The position numbers and the translations under genes are program-made. Shown piece by piece: positions 9,481-19,028 of a stretch of DNA of 64,000 nt. The stretch lies in the NCBI RefSeq assembly GCF_013106755.1, contig NZ_WHPF01000004.1, forward strand, positions 372,001 to 436,000, written 5' to 3'. The stretch's first letter is position 1. Every line of letters starts with the position of its first letter. The notes beneath the pieces were generated by a model. It saw nothing but the letters and a program-made list of their open reading frames with translations, did not search any database and had not been told where the DNA came from. Source of the DNA: Limnovirga soli (GTDB lineage Bacteria; Bacteroidota; Bacteroidia; Chitinophagales; Chitinophagaceae).

Positions 9481-11301
9481 TTAAAAAAGAATATCGTAAC
9501 TAATGGTATTGCTAAATGGTACTAACATTTCCTTATGGCCATTTATATCCCTGATAAGGGGTTTAATATCTGCAATACGGAGGTAATAAGCTTTATCGTT
9601 TATTAGAAATAAACCATTTCCGGCATCCTCAATATTGTCGGCTTCTGCCAGGCGTACATATAAATTGGGGGCGGCATTTTCTATGCTTAAAACCCTGTGC
9701 AATCCCTCATTTCCTTCTAATACTGTAATGCCATCGTTAATGCTTGCGCCAAAAGAACGGTATTTAAAAACCGGTAGATTCTTCTCATTGGTAATATATC
9801 CTTTTGGAATAAAGCTGCTGCCAAGCGTATCGGCCGGCCAGCTGTTATTTGCAGAAGATAATTGTTGTACCATCAAAGCCGGTTTGCCAAAATATTGTAC
9901 AGCGCCCACAGGTTTTGAAGAACCATCACCTCTTTCATGCCACATGGGTGTGGCATCTAAAAACCCTCCGCGCCAAACCTGTACAATCATGCCATTATCC
10001 ATATCATAGGTGTAATGCACGTTAGACGGGCTGCCTACAGATATAGAATGTGTTACCCTAAAACTGCCCGGTAAGTCAATAAAGCTGCGGTGAATAATAT
10101 TTTCGGTGGCATTAATTAATATGGGGTCTACATCATCATTGCTGATGGCCGTAGCATCGCTTAATATAAAAGGCCTGATGCCGGGCCCACTTAATTCCAT
10201 TGCCAGGTAGGGTTTTGCCCAGTCAACATTCTTACAGTATACCAAATCAACATCAACAGTGCCGGCGGGTAAATTGGCCGTGCCCTTACTGTTCCATTCA
10301 GTATATGGAATAATGGTATTGCCATTGAGTTTTAAAATGCCACCACCACCAAAACTGTTTAGCTTAAAATTGTAGTTGCCGGGGGTAGTGATAAGCAGCT
10401 TGCTGTTATAATGAATCATAAACATATTCCCGGGCAGGTTGGGAATATTGGCACTTAATACCTGCTGTGCATTTTTATTTATTACAGGTTTAAGCGTTTT
10501 GAAATCGGGCTGCTGTTTAAAAGCACCTGCATACACACTATATTCAATATTGGTTAATGCAGGCGATGGATTGTTGTAATTGGTTACAACTATATTCCTG
10601 AATGCCACTGCACCATGGTCTCCCTGAAAGCGCAAAGGGGCTTCCGGAACTTCCTCTTCGCTGATAGCACCCCGCGTTACGCCGGAAAGCGATACGTTTT
10701 CCTGTATCAATACGCCATTTAATTCTACCCTTAAAAAGCGGGCATTTTCTATTTTTTTGCCACCGGCAAATCTTGGTGCCCTAAATGCAATTTTTAGGTG
10801 CTGCCAAAGCCCGGGAGCCTTACTTACATTTTGTCGGGGGGCATGGCCATCATAACCTTTGGCACCCTCGGGGCGTTGTTCATCCCATCTTTCATAAATG
10901 CCGCCATTGTCGCCAGATCGTGGGTTTACCACTTTCCAGCTGTCTAATAATTGCACCTCATACCTTCCCTGCAAATAAATGCCTGAGTTGGATGAAAGCG
11001 CCATCATATAATCCAATTCTATGTCCATGTCGCCATGAGAAAAATTGGTAAACAGATCGCCACGGGCATCCGCTACAGGTATATTTACCAATACCCCTTT
11101 TCCTGCTGTAAATAACAAAACATTTTGAGTGTTGAGATCTGCTTTTACATCGCCGGCAATATGCCAGTTGGCACTTGCATTATTGAAATCGGCTGAGGTG
11201 CTGAGGTCAATTTTTTGTTGGCTAAACACCTGCAGAGCAGTGCACAATACCACAAATAGCGCCATTGTTTTTTTCGAAAACATTTTCCATTTCATAAGCA
11301 A
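9481..11301 (-). CDS. Secreted DUF1080 (3-keto-disaccharide hydrolase-like) protein with PA14-like region
   Basis: This 606-aa protein has a signal peptide (hydrophobic residues 13-27, cleavage near VFSQQ). A concanavalin-like DUF1080 domain spans about residues 30-245, with the typical SGIYLQGRYEVQLLDSW stretch. A PA14-like domain (about 255-370) follows, and then a further beta-rich region of unknown type. DUF1080 proteins include 3-keto-disaccharide hydrolases, which act on glycosides after a dehydrogenase has oxidised the sugar. That fits the next gene, a dehydrogenase-cytochrome. It is the first gene of the operon; its promoter should lie in the divergent gap above 11301. The start could also be one of the later Met codons at residues 3 or 7. 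Confidence 0.8.
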   Translation of the reverse strand: MLMKWKMFSKKTMALFVVLCTALQVFSQQKIDLSTSADFNNASANWHIAGDVKADLNTQNVLLFTAGKGVLVNIPVADARGDLFTNFSHGDMDIELDYMMALSSNSGIYLQGRYEVQLLDSWKVVNPRSGDNGGIYERWDEQRPEGAKGYDGHAPRQNVSKAPGLWQHLKIAFRAPRFAGGKKIENARFLRVELNGVLIQENVSLSGVTRGAISEEEVPEAPLRFQGDHGAVAFRNIVVTNYNNPSPALTNIEYSVYAGAFKQQPDFKTLKPVINKNAQQVLSANIPNLPGNMFMIHYNSKLLITTPGNYNFKLNSFGGGGILKLNGNTIIPYTEWNSKGTANLPAGTVDVDLVYCKNVDWAKPYLAMELSGPGIRPFILSDATAISNDDVDPILINATENIIHRSFIDLPGSFRVTHSISVGSPSNVHYTYDMDNGMIVQVWRGGFLDATPMWHERGDGSSKPVGAVQYFGKPALMVQQLSSANNSWPADTLGSSFIPKGYITNEKNLPVFKYRSFGASINDGITVLEGNEGLHRVLSIENAAPNLYVRLAEADNIEDAGNGLFLINDKAYYLRIADIKPLIRDINGHKEMLVPFSNTISYDILF

Positions 11302-11748
11302 TCATTATCTGGTTTACAGTAAAGGTTACAGCCTCCCAAAGCTGTTGCACTTTTTATTGGTTTAAAAGTAGGCTAACCTGTTCTTTAAAAAAGCATACAC
11401 ATTAAATAAATTTGCAAAAATTGAATTCTATTTAGTGAATGTGAATATTGTACTTGTTTTTAGTAAAATAGTTTCATAGTACTGCAAGTAATAAGTGCAG
11501 TTGACAGATTTCAAGTGTATTTATTAAAGGCATTGTTTAATACCAGCTGTAACAATTATTGCATCGTCCCTTGCGTCGCAATCACTTCATCTGCAAATGG
11601 TATGGCAGCAGCAAGCGAATGAAAATAATAATTAGGGTAATTGATAGCTTTTAAATCAGCATTCGCTAATTAAGAAGCAAACTATGCCCGTTCAATTATA
11701 CACATCCTATTTTAATTTACTGGGTGGTGCTTTTTTATTAGATTTGCC
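11302..11748. other. Divergent 447-bp intergenic region
   Basis: No gene is visible. The region separates the minus-strand DUF1080 operon from the plus-strand efflux operon and must hold promoters for both. It contains a decayed copy of the dispersed repeat at 11570-11594; the rest is AT-rich. Confidence 0.6.
11570..11594 (+). repeat. Dispersed repeat, decayed forward copy
   Basis: CTTGCGTCGCA is intact but the rest of the core is altered (ATCACTTCATCTGC). A decayed inner arm (AAATGGTATGGCAGCA) follows. If counted, it restores the forward/reverse alternation with the copy at 12417 and encloses the small gene at 11749-12132. Confidence 0.6.
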
Positions 11749-12132
11749 TTGTTGAAAAAATGGATAGCCATATTATTATTGTGCACCTATATTTTTGGTG
11801 CAACCGATGCTTATCAATTGTTAAAGATACCTGCATTGGTAAATCATTATATCCAGCATAAATCCGGCGATAGGAATATAACCCTGATGGCATTTTTAAA
11901 AATGCATTATGAAGGTGGAATAAAAATAGACGCAGATTTTCAGAAAGATATGCAGTTGCCTTTTAAAACACATGAAACAGAATGCTGCATCAGCATTGCC
12001 ACTGTGTTACCTGCACCTATTCAATTATTGCATAAAACCGAAGAACCTATACAAAGAGAATATACCATTCTTAACGATGAAGTGCCCGAATATGCTAATC
12101 CACAGGGCGTTTTCCAGCCTCCCAAAGCATAA
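11749..12132 (+). CDS. Small exported protein preceding the CusA efflux gene
   Basis: This 127-aa protein begins with a TTG codon. No in-frame ATG gives the clear signal peptide MLKKWIAILLLCTYIF that the TTG start does, and an in-frame TAA lies at 11713. The mature part has the FLKMHYEGG and MQLPFKTHE segments. These recur in small uncharacterised proteins found upstream of CusA/CzcA pumps in Bacteroidota. A conserved Cys-Cys pair (ECCIS) and several His residues could bind metal. The function is unknown; a periplasmic metal-related accessory role is inferred from position only. Confidence 0.7.
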   Translation: MLKKWIAILLLCTYIFGATDAYQLLKIPALVNHYIQHKSGDRNITLMAFLKMHYEGGIKIDADFQKDMQLPFKTHETECCISIATVLPAPIQLLHKTEEPIQREYTILNDEVPEYANPQGVFQPPKA

Positions 12133-12500
12133 TAACTGTATATTCTATTCTCTCGAATCATATGTTATACTGTTAGCCTGCAATATATTTGTATGTATGG
12201 TACCTGTTGCCGTTTACCAGAAATAAAACAGGCCGAATTGTAGCAAACTATTACACAATTGGCACAAACTGTTTTGAATATGCTGAAACAAACAGGTGTT
12301 TTTGTTGTTGGCTTACAGAATGGTTAATGCATATGATGCGGGAAAATTTGATTTAAGGTTAAATAATTTACCGCCAGCAAAAAAACTGTACACAACATGC
12401 TGAATAGTATTGTTGCCGTACAAGAGTGCGACGCAAGAAAAGCCTCGGTTAAAGTGCTTTGGCCGGGATCATCATCATTATCTAAAATAACTTTATTACT
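12133..12500. other. Intergenic gap before cusA with one repeat copy
   Basis: This 368-bp gap has no gene. It holds the reverse repeat copy at 12417-12444 and an imperfect promoter box TAACTTTA at 12488-12495, only 5 bp before the cusA ATG. Confidence 0.5.
12417..12444 (-). repeat. Dispersed repeat, reverse copy 3
   Basis: Core CGTACAAGAGTGCGACGCAA followed by GAAAAGCC, ending 56 bp before the cusA start. Its only possible forward partner is the decayed copy at 11570. Confidence 0.88.
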
Positions 12501-15500
12501 ATGCTTAACAGCATTATTCATTTCTCTATAAGAAACAAACTTATTATAGGCCTCTTTATACTGGCATTGATAGGTTGGGGCTCTTACTCGGTAACGCAGC
12601 TGCCAATTGACGCTGTACCCGATATTACCAATAATCAGGTGCTGGTAATTACTTCTGCACCCAGCCTTGGCGCACCAGATGTAGAAAGGTTTATAACCGT
12701 GCCTATTGAACAGGGTACCCGCAATGTGCCGGGAATTATTGAACAAAGAAGTTTTAGCCGCTTTGGCCTAAGCCTTGTTACCATTGTGTTTGACGATAAA
12801 ACTGATGTGTATTGGGCAAGGCAACAAGTAAGTGAAAGGTTGGCGCAGGTGCAACAACAAATTCCACCAGGATTGGGCTCGCCTTCATTAGGCCCTGTTA
12901 CCACCGGGTTGGGTGAAGTATTTCAATACGTTGTAAAAGCAAAGCCCGGGTATGAAGGCAAATACGATCTGGCTGCTTTAAGGGATATTCAGGATTGGAT
13001 TGTTAGAAGACAATTGCTGGGAACTGCCGGTGTTGCCGATGTTAGCAGCTTTGGGGGATTGGTAAAGCAATATGAGGTTGCTATTCATCCGGAAAAACTA
13101 AAGAGCTTTTCATTAACCATTAGCGATGTATTTACAGCCTTGCAGGATAATAATCAAAACACAGGTGGTGCTTATATTGAAAGGGGCCCCAATGTATTAT
13201 TTATTAGAAGCGAAGGTTTGGTGAAAAACCTGGAGGACATTGGCAATATTGTAGTAAAGCAAGTGAACGGCGTACCCGTATTGGTAAAAAATGTTGCTGA
13301 GGTTCAATTCGGCAATGCAGTAAGATATGGCGCCACCTTGTTTAATGATGAAGGTGAAGTTGCTGGTGCTGTGGTAATGATGCTAAAAGGCGAAAACAGC
13401 AGCAAGGTAATTGTGAGTGTAAAAGAAAAAATTGCACAAATAGAAAAAACACTACCCGAAGGTGTGATGATTGAACCTTTTTTAGACCGTACCAAAATGG
13501 TAAATAATGCCATTGGTACCGTAGAACATAACTTACTGGAAGGTGCACTGATAGTAATATTTGTATTGGTGCTTTTTCTGGGCAATTTAAGAGCAGGTTT
13601 TATAGTAGCATCGGTTATACCATTGGCCATGTTGTTTGCCATTATTATGATGAATTTATTTGGGGTTAGTGGTAACCTGATGAGTTTGGGAGCACTTGAT
13701 TTTGGCCTGTTGGTAGATGGAGCGGTAATTATTGTGGAAGCGGTGATGCATAGGCTAAGTCATAGCCGTAAGTTAGGCACAACTATAACAATTACCCAGC
13801 AAAGGATGGACGATGAAGTGGAAGGCTCTGCCAGGAAAATGATGAACAGTGCCGCATTTGGGCAAATCATTATTCTAATTGTGTATTTACCCATTCTTTC
13901 ACTGGAAGGTATTGAGGGAAAAATGTTTAAGCCAATGGCAGAAACAGTTTCTTTCGCGATAATTGGTGCATTTATTTTATCACTTACTTATGTGCCCATG
14001 ATGAGTGCCTTGTTATTAAGCAAAAGGCTGAATCATAAGGATACTATTTCTGATAAGATGATTAAAGCATTGGAGAAAATGTATACACCGGTACTTAAAC
14101 GGGCCTTGAAAATACCGGTAGCAATTGTAATTGCTTCCTTTGTTTTGTTTGGTGCTGCAGTTGCAGTTATGAGCACACTTGGAGGTGAGTTTATTCCGCA
14201 ATTGGAAGAGGGTGATTTTGCAGTTGATTCCAGGTTGTTAACAGGGTCTTCTCTTTCCAATTCTATTAATACATTTAAAAAAACGGCAAAGGTATTAAGG
14301 GATAGCTTTCCTGAAGTAGACAAGGTTGTTACCAAAATAGGTTCGGGCGAAATTCCAACAGATCCTATGCCATTAGAGGCGGCAGATATGATGGTGATTT
14401 TGAAGCCCAAAGACCAATGGACCAGTGCTAAAACCTTCCCTGAACTGGCTAATAAAATGAGTGCAGCCTTGCAACAAGTGCCGGGTGTAGCTACAGGTTT
14501 TCAATTTCCTGTGCAGATGCGGTTTAATGAGTTAATGACTGGTGCCAAACAAGATGTGGTTTGCAAAATTTATGGTGATGACCTTGATACCCTATCTGCC
14601 TATGCTGGCAAGCTCACAAAAATAATTCAAACAGTACAGGGTGCTAAAGATGTGTTTACGGAAACAGTTACGGGCATACCGCAATTAGTAATTACGTATA
14701 ATCGCTCAGCTATAGCCCGTTATGGGGCTTCAATAAGTACAATTAATAACACAGTTCAGTCGGCTTTTGCAGGAGCCAGTGCAGGCCTTGTATTTGAGAA
14801 TGATAAACGTTACGATTTGGTAATACGAATGAATGAAAAACAAAAGAATGATGTAAACAGTATTGGCGATTTGTTAATTGGATTGCCCAATGGAGAACAG
14901 ATACCGCTTAATATGTTGGCATCTGTTGAAATAAAAGACGGCCCTTATCAAATACAAAGAGAAGACGGCAGAAGACGTATAACTGTTGGCTTTAATGTTC
15001 GTGACAGGGATGTACAAACCATTGTGGATGAACTGCAGCAAAAAGTTACTGAAGATGTAAAATTTCCGGCAGGTTATTATATTACTTATGGCGGACAATA
15101 CGAGAATTTGCAGCATGCCACCCAACGGCTTAGTATAGCTTTGCCTGCGGCTTTATTGCTTATTTTTCTAATGCTGTTTTTTGCTTTTAATCAATTTAAA
15201 TACTGTCTTTTAATTTTTTCTGCAATCCCTTTATCGGCTATTGGTGGTGTATTGGCGCTGTGGTTAAGAAGTATGCCATTTAGCATTTCTGCAGGTGTAG
15301 GTTTTATTGCTTTGTTTGGGGTGGCAGTATTAAATGGTATTGTGTTAATTAGTGAAATGAACCGCTTAAAACATGAAGGCATGACAGATATTAAAGAGAT
15401 TATTATGCACGCCACACATTCCAGGTTAAGACCCGTTTTAATGACGGCCGCAGTTGCCTCCTTAGGCTTTTTGCCTATGGCCCTTAGCAATGGCGCCGGT

Positions 15501-16868
15501 GCTGAAGTGCAAAGACCTTTGGCTACAGTAGTAATTGGCGGATTAATTACAGCCACATTATTAACATTATTGGTTTTGCCTGCACTTTATCTCTTATTTG
15601 AAAAAGGAGGCACCAAAAAATCTAAAATTCCTGCGGTTGTTACTGTAATGCTTTGTATGCTTTTGCCGGTAATGGTGCAGGCGCAAACAGTTGCACAACC
15701 CATAAGCCTACAGCAGGCTATTGCCATTGCCAAAGAACAAAACCAGCAAATACTGTTGAGTAAATTACAGGAGCAGTATCATAAAGCTTTGCAACAATCA
15801 GGTACAGAGCTTCCCAAAACACAGTTTACTACCGAGATGGGTAAAATTAACAGTACCAATTTTGATAACCGCTTTACCCTGATGCAAACCTTTGCCGCAC
15901 CGGTAGTTTATAAACGTCAGAAAACTGTTTTGGAGCTTAACTGGCAAACTGCTCAATTACAAACAGGAGTGCAGCAGGCAGATATTATTAGAATGGTAAA
16001 ACATGCCTATCTGCAATTGCAATATTTGCAGGATAAAGAAAAACTCTTGTATAAAACTGATAGCATTTATGGCAAATATCAGCAGGTAGCACAATTAAGG
16101 TTTGAAAAAGGTGAGACCAACCTATTGGAAAAAACCACATTGGATAATATGGTGCAGCAAATAAAACTTCAGCTGCAAATGCTTGGTTCCGATAAGGAAG
16201 TGGCTGCCCGGCAGTTGGGAATTTTGCTTAACAGGGCTGTAATGTATTTTACTACAGATCAATTATCAGATGCGGCTATTATTTTTGATAGCACCACTTT
16301 AAGTCAGCATCCCTTTTTGCAATATTATAAGCAAATGGAGCAGGTTGCCGGTAGCGAAACCAATCTGGAAAAAGCCAGACTAAATCCTGATTTTTCACTA
16401 GGGTATAGTAATCAATCTATCATTGGATTTCAAAAAAATAAAGATGGCTCTGAAAGTTATTATGATGGAGGAAAGCGATTTTCAACCATGCAATTAGGTA
16501 TTGGTATCCCACTTTTTAATAAGGCACAAAAGGCTAAAATAAATGCGGCAATACAAAAGCAAAATATAGCCGTGGCTTCCACTTCATTGGCGCAACAGCA
16601 GTTGCAAAATAAGCTGCAAACCAATTTTGAGGAATACAGCAAATACGCAAAGGCAATAGCCTATTATAAAACAAGTGCATTGCCGCAAAGCAATACCATT
16701 ATTCAAACCGCAAATTTGAATTACAAAAATGGTTTGCTAACCTATATTGAATGGGGCACGCTGATTAGCAATGCCATTAATATTCAAAGCGAGTATACTG
16801 ATGTGTTAAAAGAACTCAATGCCAGGAAAATTGAACTGGAATATTTATTACAACCAAATCAACAGTAA
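12501..16868 (+). CDS. cusA: CusA/CzcA-family heavy-metal RND pump fused to a TolC-like outer-membrane channel
   Basis: This is a 1455-aa fusion. Residues 1 to about 1032 form a full HME-type RND proton antiporter: an N-terminal helix followed by QLPIDAVPDITNNQV, TM4 with GLLVDGAVIIVEAV, and twelve helices in total. It would export Cu(I)/Ag(I) or divalent metals. After a short lysine-rich linker, residues about 1043-1060 look like an internal signal peptide (VMLCMLLPVMVQAQ). The rest is a TolC/CusC-like alpha-helical channel domain with its amphipathic helical repeats. The adaptor gene follows after 3 bp. Sequence does not fix the metal. The fused form is found in other Bacteroidota. Confidence 0.92.
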   Translation: MLNSIIHFSIRNKLIIGLFILALIGWGSYSVTQLPIDAVPDITNNQVLVITSAPSLGAPDVERFITVPIEQGTRNVPGIIEQRSFSRFGLSLVTIVFDDKTDVYWARQQVSERLAQVQQQIPPGLGSPSLGPVTTGLGEVFQYVVKAKPGYEGKYDLAALRDIQDWIVRRQLLGTAGVADVSSFGGLVKQYEVAIHPEKLKSFSLTISDVFTALQDNNQNTGGAYIERGPNVLFIRSEGLVKNLEDIGNIVVKQVNGVPVLVKNVAEVQFGNAVRYGATLFNDEGEVAGAVVMMLKGENSSKVIVSVKEKIAQIEKTLPEGVMIEPFLDRTKMVNNAIGTVEHNLLEGALIVIFVLVLFLGNLRAGFIVASVIPLAMLFAIIMMNLFGVSGNLMSLGALDFGLLVDGAVIIVEAVMHRLSHSRKLGTTITITQQRMDDEVEGSARKMMNSAAFGQIIILIVYLPILSLEGIEGKMFKPMAETVSFAIIGAFILSLTYVPMMSALLLSKRLNHKDTISDKMIKALEKMYTPVLKRALKIPVAIVIASFVLFGAAVAVMSTLGGEFIPQLEEGDFAVDSRLLTGSSLSNSINTFKKTAKVLRDSFPEVDKVVTKIGSGEIPTDPMPLEAADMMVILKPKDQWTSAKTFPELANKMSAALQQVPGVATGFQFPVQMRFNELMTGAKQDVVCKIYGDDLDTLSAYAGKLTKIIQTVQGAKDVFTETVTGIPQLVITYNRSAIARYGASISTINNTVQSAFAGASAGLVFENDKRYDLVIRMNEKQKNDVNSIGDLLIGLPNGEQIPLNMLASVEIKDGPYQIQREDGRRRITVGFNVRDRDVQTIVDELQQKVTEDVKFPAGYYITYGGQYENLQHATQRLSIALPAALLLIFLMLFFAFNQFKYCLLIFSAIPLSAIGGVLALWLRSMPFSISAGVGFIALFGVAVLNGIVLISEMNRLKHEGMTDIKEIIMHATHSRLRPVLMTAAVASLGFLPMALSNGAGAEVQRPLATVVIGGLITATLLTLLVLPALYLLFEKGGTKKSKIPAVVTVMLCMLLPVMVQAQTVAQPISLQQAIAIAKEQNQQILLSKLQEQYHKALQQSGTELPKTQFTTEMGKINSTNFDNRFTLMQTFAAPVVYKRQKTVLELNWQTAQLQTGVQQADIIRMVKHAYLQLQYLQDKEKLLYKTDSIYGKYQQVAQLRFEKGETNLLEKTTLDNMVQQIKLQLQMLGSDKEVAARQLGILLNRAVMYFTTDQLSDAAIIFDSTTLSQHPFLQYYKQMEQVAGSETNLEKARLNPDFSLGYSNQSIIGFQKNKDGSESYYDGGKRFSTMQLGIGIPLFNKAQKAKINAAIQKQNIAVASTSLAQQQLQNKLQTNFEEYSKYAKAIAYYKTSALPQSNTIIQTANLNYKNGLLTYIEWGTLISNAINIQSEYTDVLKELNARKIELEYLLQPNQQ

Positions 16869-16871
16869 AAA

Positions 16872-18008
16872 ATGAAGAAGATACTTATATATATTTCTGC
16901 TGCCATTTTAATAGTTTCCTGTAACAACAGTGCGGATGAAACTGTAGATGCCACTCAACAAAAATTACCAGGTAATACCGTAACCTTTGATAGCGCCCAG
17001 CTTAAAAATGCAGGCATACAAACAGATACAGCTTCATTGCAAATATTACATGCCACCATAAAAGCCAATGGCACTGTAGACGTGCCTCCGCAAAGTATGG
17101 TATCGGTTAGTTTTCCATTGGGAGGTTATCTAAAAAGTACATCACTGTTACCCGGTGCAGAAGTTAGAAAAGGCCAGGTATTGGGTATTATGGAAGATCA
17201 GGCTTATGTACAATTACAACAGGATTATCTTACCGCCAAAGCAAAAATGGAATACCTGAAAGCTGATGTGGAGCGCCAAAAAGAATTAACCGATGCAGAA
17301 GCCGCCAGCAAAAAAAATTATCAGTTGGTATTAAGCGATTTTAAAACGCAGCAAATATTAATCAGGGCACTGGAAGAGAAACTGAAAATCATTGGTATTG
17401 AACCAGGTAGCCTAAATGTAAATAATATTTCACGTGACGTTGCCATACATGCCCCCATCAATGGTTTTGTTAGTAAGGTAAATGTAAATATTGGAAAATA
17501 TGTTAACCCGGCAGATGTGTTATTCGAGCTGATAAATCCGTCTGATATTCATGCCGCCATTACGGTATTTGAAAAAGATATTGCTGCCTTTAAAGCGGGT
17601 ATGCAGGGAACAGTAACCCTTGCCGATGAACCGGGTAAAGCCTATAAGGTGGAAGTGATTCTGGTAACCCGCAACCTGGATGAAAACAGGGCCGGCATGG
17701 TGCATTGCCATTTTTTAACGCCGCAACATAACCTGCTGCCCGGCATGTTTTTAACCGGCAGTTTTGAGTTGGACAATAAAGCTGCCCAAACAATCCCTGA
17801 AGAAGCGGTATTGCGTTACGAAGGCAAAGAATTTGTTTTTCTTACCAAAGACGGCAGCACTTTTACCATGAAAGAAGTAAAAACCGGCGCCAAAGAAAAT
17901 GGTTTTGTAGAGTTGTTACCCGATGATTCAACTTCGTGGATAGATAACCGGATTGTTGTAAAAGGTGCCTATTCAATTTTAGGCATGTTAAAAAATAAGT
18001 TGGAATAA
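16872..18008 (+). CDS. cusB: Periplasmic adaptor lipoprotein of the metal efflux system (CusB/CzcB family)
   Basis: This 378-aa membrane fusion protein starts with a lipoprotein signal ending LIVSC (Cys17), so it is probably anchored to a membrane. The order is a beta-barrel strand, a lipoyl-like half (SVSFPLGGYLKSTSLLPGAEVRKGQVL), an alpha-helical hairpin (about 115-170), the second lipoyl half (DVAIHAPINGFV) and barrel domains. It would couple the RND pump to the outer-membrane channel. It begins 3 bp after the cusA fusion gene, in the same operon. Specificity is not readable; the CusB-type methionine triad is not obvious. Confidence 0.92.
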   Translation: MKKILIYISAAILIVSCNNSADETVDATQQKLPGNTVTFDSAQLKNAGIQTDTASLQILHATIKANGTVDVPPQSMVSVSFPLGGYLKSTSLLPGAEVRKGQVLGIMEDQAYVQLQQDYLTAKAKMEYLKADVERQKELTDAEAASKKNYQLVLSDFKTQQILIRALEEKLKIIGIEPGSLNVNNISRDVAIHAPINGFVSKVNVNIGKYVNPADVLFELINPSDIHAAITVFEKDIAAFKAGMQGTVTLADEPGKAYKVEVILVTRNLDENRAGMVHCHFLTPQHNLLPGMFLTGSFELDNKAAQTIPEEAVLRYEGKEFVFLTKDGSTFTMKEVKTGAKENGFVELLPDDSTSWIDNRIVVKGAYSILGMLKNKLE

Positions 18009-18037
18009 TTGTAGCCAGGCATAGCAATCCAATAGAG

Positions 18038-18065
18038 GCTTTTCTTGCGTCGCACTCTTGTACGT
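18038..18065 (+). repeat. Dispersed repeat, forward copy 4 (best-preserved unit)
   Basis: Core GGCTTTTCTTGCGTCGCACT and on. The whole unit spans about 18014-18088. GCATAGCA (18020-18027) pairs perfectly with TGCTATGC (18074-18081), and CCAA (18030-18033) with TTGG (18067-18070), leaving the core in the loop. Pairs with 18209-18238 (201 bp overall). Confidence 0.92.
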
Positions 18066-18208
18066 TTGGTAATGCTATGCAGCAAAAACCAATATAGTAT
18101 ATCCGTTTTAAAATCCAGTTGTATCTTAATATATTGCCGGTTAGCCATTGCTTACCGGCTTTTTTATGTACCTAACAATCTGGCTGTTCAAAAGCACCAT
18201 AATTTGTT

Positions 18209-18238
18209 GCCGCACAAGTGTGCGACGCAAGTAAAGCC
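18209..18238 (-). repeat. Dispersed repeat, reverse copy 4
   Basis: GCCGCACAAGTGTGCGACGC and on. It carries the CACACTT variant, unlike its partner at 18038. The outer arm TGTCTGGTTAATAAA follows. Confidence 0.9.
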
Positions 18239-18347
18239 AGGATAACTACTTAATGTCTGGTTAATAAATGGTCAAGCTTGGTCACAACCCGCAATGATTT
18301 TTTCTTGTAGCTAAATAAAATGTATTTTAGTGTGTAACTTTACAAGC

Positions 18348-18896
18348 ATGCGTAGTATTACTGTGTTCGCTATATTATTATGTTCCTTGGGGGTAAAAGC
18401 ACAAATTGCTTTGCCACTTAGTTTTATGGATTATAACCAACGGCAGGTTTTTGTAAATCGCAATAAGGGTAACGATACAGTGGCAAACAAGAAATGGTTT
18501 TTTAGTGCTTATACCGGTGTTTCAACCAGTATGGCTTTTTATAAAGGCGGGCATGCTACAATGGTATCTGCGCCAATGGTGTTGCAACTAAACCATGCTT
18601 TAAATAAAAATTTATACGCTTTTGCCAATGTGTATGCTGCACCTGGATATGTAAATTTTAATCGATCTTTCTTAACTACCAACACGAATAAAGCCTGGCC
18701 CAATAATGGATTTGCCAATAGCGCCGGGTATAATATAAATGCCGGCGTTCAAATGGGCTTGATGTATGTAAATGATCAAAAAACATTTTCTATTTCGGGT
18801 AGTATTGGCATTGAAAGAAATAGTTATCCCTTGTTTCCCTATAATCAGCTCAACAACAACAGACCAATGCCTGTGCAGCCCTCCAAACTTTATTAG
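18348..18896 (+). CDS. Exported protein of unknown function (probable small outer-membrane or periplasmic protein)
   Basis: This 182-aa protein has a clean signal peptide (MRSITVFAILLCSLGVKAQ). I chose the ATG at 18348 over an upstream non-ATG start at 18330 because only the ATG starts the signal peptide. The mature part is rich in Asn, Tyr, Gly and alternating hydrophobic residues (YTGVSTSMAFYKGG, INAGVQMGLMYV), as in a small beta-barrel. It ends with a low-complexity NNNRP tail. I recognise no family. An imperfect promoter box (TAACTTTA, 18335-18342) lies right before the start. Confidence 0.7.
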   Translation: MRSITVFAILLCSLGVKAQIALPLSFMDYNQRQVFVNRNKGNDTVANKKWFFSAYTGVSTSMAFYKGGHATMVSAPMVLQLNHALNKNLYAFANVYAAPGYVNFNRSFLTTNTNKAWPNNGFANSAGYNINAGVQMGLMYVNDQKTFSISGSIGIERNSYPLFPYNQLNNNRPMPVQPSKLY

Positions 18897-19028
18897 TTAT
18901 TATTTACGCCCATTGTTACCAATTATTTGACCCTTTTAATAACTGAATGGTAATGCTTTTGCATTAAATTTACCAACACGGTAGAAATTTATTTTACCTA
19001 ACTTCAAAGCACCAAAAATATAAGTGAT

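Noticed and set aside
18045-18245. 66-aa ORF beginning MRRTLVRL
   Set aside because: It is a translation of the dispersed repeat; the same N terminus arises at 46620 from another copy. No independent coding evidence.
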